From Paraburkholderia hayleyella (GTDB lineage: Bacteria > Pseudomonadota > Gammaproteobacteria > Burkholderiales > Burkholderiaceae): a DNA stretch of 64,000 bases. Position 1 is the first letter of the stretch. Every line of letters starts with the position of its first letter. The DNA lies in contig NZ_QPES01000001.1 of NCBI RefSeq assembly GCF_009455685.1, positions 744,001 through 808,000 on the forward strand. The letters run 5' to 3'. The notes beneath the pieces were generated by a model. The model had not been told where the DNA came from and did no database searches. It saw nothing but the letters and a program-made list of their open reading frames with translations. Shown one piece after another: positions 61,896 to 64,000 of the stretch. A program made the translations under genes and the position numbers.

Positions 61896-63119
61896 ATGAC
61901 AAAACTGCTAACCCAAACCATGCTCGTACCGCGTTATCAGACGCGGTTTAGTTGTGCGGGGCCCGAGTGTCCCGATACGTGTTGCGCTGGCTGGAGGATA
62001 ACGATCGACAAAGCGACTTTTCAGCGCTACAAGGCATCCCACCATAGTGAGATGAAGCCGCTCTTCAAATTGCATGTGCAGCGTAACCGCCATGCGCAGA
62101 AGGACGAGGACTACGGCCTGATCCGCCTGGATGCAGCGGAGCGTTCGTGTGGCTTGCAGGATGCATCGGGCCTGTGCCTGGTTCACGCCAGACTTGGCGA
62201 GGACGCGCTGTCGAACACCTGTCACACGTATCCGCGCCATACCTGCAAGTTCGCCGGGCAATACGAACAGATCCTTACGCTGTCTTGTCCGCAGGCAGCC
62301 CGCCTGGCGTTGCTCGACGACGATGCGTTTGAGTTCGAGCGCGTGGACGTCACCGCGCGTGCGGGCACGCTCATGACACACCGCCCACTCTCAGGGCTCA
62401 ACGATGACATGATGTTTGCCGCCCGAACCTGGGCGGTGCAATTGCTGCGTACCCGGCAGTTGCCTATCGTCGAGCGCCTGGTTGTGCTGGGACTGTTGTG
62501 CGACCAGATCGAAACCTTGCTGCAAGACGGCCAGTTTCACTTGATGCCGGATTTGCTCGAACAGATGACGCAAGTGGTTGAAAGCGGTGCCATTCTCGAA
62601 AGCCTGGCGAACCTGCCTTGCAATGAGGCATTGCAGGTCCAGCTGTTTGCGCGTTTTCTGTGTAATCCCGGCGCGCCGTTCCGTTCGGAGTATCAGCAGC
62701 GTATTTTTGAGCAGGTGGCGATGGGGTTGGGCGCCGACCAGCAGGGGCAGGCTGAGACCCGTCTCGTTGAGGCACGTTACCGCGAGGGCCGCGCGCGGCT
62801 GGCGCAAAGCCCTGATCTGGAAGCGGTGCTCGAACGCTATCTGGTAAACGAAACGCTCCGCGAACGGTTCCCGTGGGGCGAGGGTTCACCGCTGAGGCAT
62901 TACCGTCAGTGCATGGTCCGCTTCGGCGTGGTGCGTGTGATGCTGGCGGGCTATGCGAATGCGCTGGAGCGGACCATGCTGGCAGAGGATGCGGTTGAGG
63001 TGATTCAGGTGTTCTGCCGCGCTTTTCAACACAACACGTCTTTCGCAACACACATCGAAAGCATTCTCAAACAATGCGAGTGGGAGTCGTTGCATCAGTG
63101 GTTTGCGGTGCTGAAGTAA
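61896..63119 (+). CDS. fliB: FliB-type flagellin lysine N-methylase
   Basis: The 407-residue protein starts MTKLLTQTMLVPRYQTRF (ATG at 61896), followed by the cysteine cluster CAGPECPDTCCAGW and further CLVHARLG…NTCHTYPRHTCKF, CPQAARLAL cysteines. This is the layout of FliB, an iron-sulfur protein that methylates flagellin lysines. The earlier part of the frame (61611-61895) overlaps the helicase end and is Pro/Arg-rich, so it is rejected. The gene is 107 bp after the helicase stop and is followed by a strong hairpin. The FlhA gene converges with it. Flagellar surface modification is the expected function (family knowledge). Confidence 0.85.
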   Translation: MTKLLTQTMLVPRYQTRFSCAGPECPDTCCAGWRITIDKATFQRYKASHHSEMKPLFKLHVQRNRHAQKDEDYGLIRLDAAERSCGLQDASGLCLVHARLGEDALSNTCHTYPRHTCKFAGQYEQILTLSCPQAARLALLDDDAFEFERVDVTARAGTLMTHRPLSGLNDDMMFAARTWAVQLLRTRQLPIVERLVVLGLLCDQIETLLQDGQFHLMPDLLEQMTQVVESGAILESLANLPCNEALQVQLFARFLCNPGAPFRSEYQQRIFEQVAMGLGADQQGQAETRLVEARYREGRARLAQSPDLEAVLERYLVNETLRERFPWGEGSPLRHYRQCMVRFGVVRVMLAGYANALERTMLAEDAVEVIQVFCRAFQHNTSFATHIESILKQCEWESLHQWFAVLK

Positions 63120-63163
63120 CGTGACTGGCGCGCCAGCGAATCGGCTGGCGTACCGTTTTCCGC

Positions 63164-63220
63164 AAAGGCCAAGGGCCCGGCATTCGACACAATGTGTTCA
63201 ATGCCGGGCCCTTGGCCTTT
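63164..63220. terminator. Very strong bidirectional hairpin between fliB and flhA
   Basis: A perfect 21-bp inverted repeat (left arm 63164-63184, right arm 63200-63220, core GGCCAAGGGCCCGGC) has a 15-nt loop that can itself pair (ACAC/GTGT). It stands between the convergent ends of fliB and flhA and probably terminates both. T-tracts are only three long on each side. A smaller hairpin (CGCCAGC…GCTGGCG) lies at about 63130-63150. Confidence 0.8.
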
Positions 63221-63332
63221 GTCTCGCGGGTTTGTCCGGGTTTATCCAGGTGTGCCAGGTGTGCCAAGTGTGCTCGGGTGTACTTTGTCCCGCCGTAGCC
63301 GCAGCCAGGCTCGACGCCTTTTCCGGGCGACC

Positions 63333-64000
63333 TTATCCCAGCGTTCCCACCACGCTCACGTCGCGGGCCTCTGGAATTTCGTTGTACGACAGCACAGTGA
63401 GCCCCGGCGCGAACAGCTTCGCGTAGCGCGCCAGCAGCGGCCGCAAGCGTGGAATAACCAGCAGCAGCGGGGTAATACCCATTTGCTTCATCTGCTCGCG
63501 CACGCCAGGCATATAGGTTTGCAACTGCGTCAGCACATTGGGCTCGACCGGGATGCTATCCAGCGCCAGCCTTGCGTTCGACTGTTCGGCACGACTCATC
63601 GTGCTGAGCAGGAGGTTCTCAAGCTCGCTGGTCAAACTGAAGCCCTTGATTTCGTTGCCTGGATTGACCAGGGTCGAGGTCAACTGGCGCCGCAGCGCGC
63701 AGCGCACCTCGGCGGCCAGCAAGATCGGGTCTTTGGTGGTGTCCGCGGCTTCGACTAGCGTTGCGGCGATCGTCTCGATGTCCTTGAGCGAGACATGCTC
63801 GGTCAGCAAGATGCGGAACACGCGACGCAGTTGGCTGTGCGTGAGGCTTTTGCCGAGCGCATCGCCCAGCACCGGCGCAATGCCATTGAGGCGCTCCTGT
63901 ATGGCGCTCACGTTGTCATAGCTGAACAGCTCTGGCAGCGTATCGCGCACGACTTTCGCCAGATGCGTGGCGACGACCGTTGCGGTATCCACGACCTGAT
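63333..64000 (-). CDS. flhA: FlhA-family flagellar export protein, C-terminal part (cut by window edge)
   Basis: The visible part is the C-terminal cytosolic domain of FlhA-type type III export gate proteins: VVDTATVVATHLAKVV, RVFRILLTEHVSLKDIETI, DPILLAAEVRCALRRQL, LLLVIPRLRPLLARYAKLF and the final EIPEARDVSVVGTLG. Normal FlhA is about 690-700 residues; only ~220 are visible. The domain docks export chaperones and switches substrate. Several spots differ from the usual FlhA consensus, so it may belong to a second, divergent flagellar or export system. It converges with fliB. Confidence 0.85.
   Translation of the reverse strand, partial: QVVDTATVVATHLAKVVRDTLPELFSYDNVSAIQERLNGIAPVLGDALGKSLTHSQLRRVFRILLTEHVSLKDIETIAATLVEAADTTKDPILLAAEVRCALRRQLTSTLVNPGNEIKGFSLTSELENLLLSTMSRAEQSNARLALDSIPVEPNVLTQLQTYMPGVREQMKQMGITPLLLVIPRLRPLLARYAKLFAPGLTVLSYNEIPEARDVSVVGTLG

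Noticed and set aside
1..64000. tRNA or rRNA genes
   Set aside because: No cloverleaf with the TTCGA and CCA-side pattern and no rRNA-like stretch was noticed; absence is by eye only.

Overview
The window is GC-rich proteobacterial DNA. Gene content and order (glyQ-glyS-gmhB-plsC; lnt-corC-ybeY-phoH-miaB; glpD-glpK; a trimeric autotransporter with an ESPR signal; flagellar FlhA) fit a beta-proteobacterium of the Burkholderiaceae, most like Burkholderia, Paraburkholderia or a relative. Genus is inferred from gene order and protein character only. No rRNA or tRNA gene was seen.

Layout. (1) 1-5.25 kb is an AT-rich accessory patch on the minus strand. It holds a decayed gene for a large calcium-binding effector-like protein, two copies of a TTG-started lipoprotein, two related membrane proteins (one frameshifted), a chimeric ORF and an IS3-family transposase remnant. 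It looks like a worn tandem array of effector and immunity/accessory genes. (2) 5.26-12.67 kb is a catabolic island: aminotransferase, HpcH/HpaI aldolase, Lrp and LysR regulators, M20 peptidase, amidohydrolase and MFS transporter, with another IS3-family remnant on its right. (3) 13.3-32.8 kb is core housekeeping: gloA, a YgjP-like metalloprotease, plsC, gmhB, glyS/glyQ, lnt, corC, chaC, ybeY, phoH and miaB, an FMN riboswitch with ribB, a 13-bp tandem repeat, then a HAD phosphatase, glpK and glpD. (4) 33-47 kb is mixed: small lipoproteins, a ferritin-like protein, a flavin split-barrel protein, rhlE, a haemolysin III protein, a diheme and a triheme cytochrome c, copC-copD, a glycine-zipper lipoprotein, and an NCS1 permease with an agmatinase-family ureohydrolase. 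(5) 48.2-54.7 kb is one 2155-residue trimeric autotransporter adhesin built from repeats of about 186 residues. (6) 55.4-64 kb holds a tyrosine phosphatase paired with guanine deaminase, a 1180-residue SF1-type helicase with a long coiled-coil insert next to a FliB-type flagellin lysine methylase, and the 3' end of flhA.

How the genes work together. The envelope genes (plsC, gmhB, lnt) serve phospholipid, LPS-heptose and lipoprotein maturation. miaB, ybeY and phoH serve tRNA modification and ribosome quality control. ribB is under FMN control. glpK and glpD feed glycerol into central metabolism. The adhesin, the flagellin methylase and FlhA are surface and motility functions. The best candidates for undescribed biology are the fossil effector/immunity array at the left edge and the coiled-coil helicase beside FliB at the right.

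Limits: domain calls come from motifs recognised by eye, without database searches. Starts were moved from the longest ORF where a Shine-Dalgarno sequence or family length argued for it.
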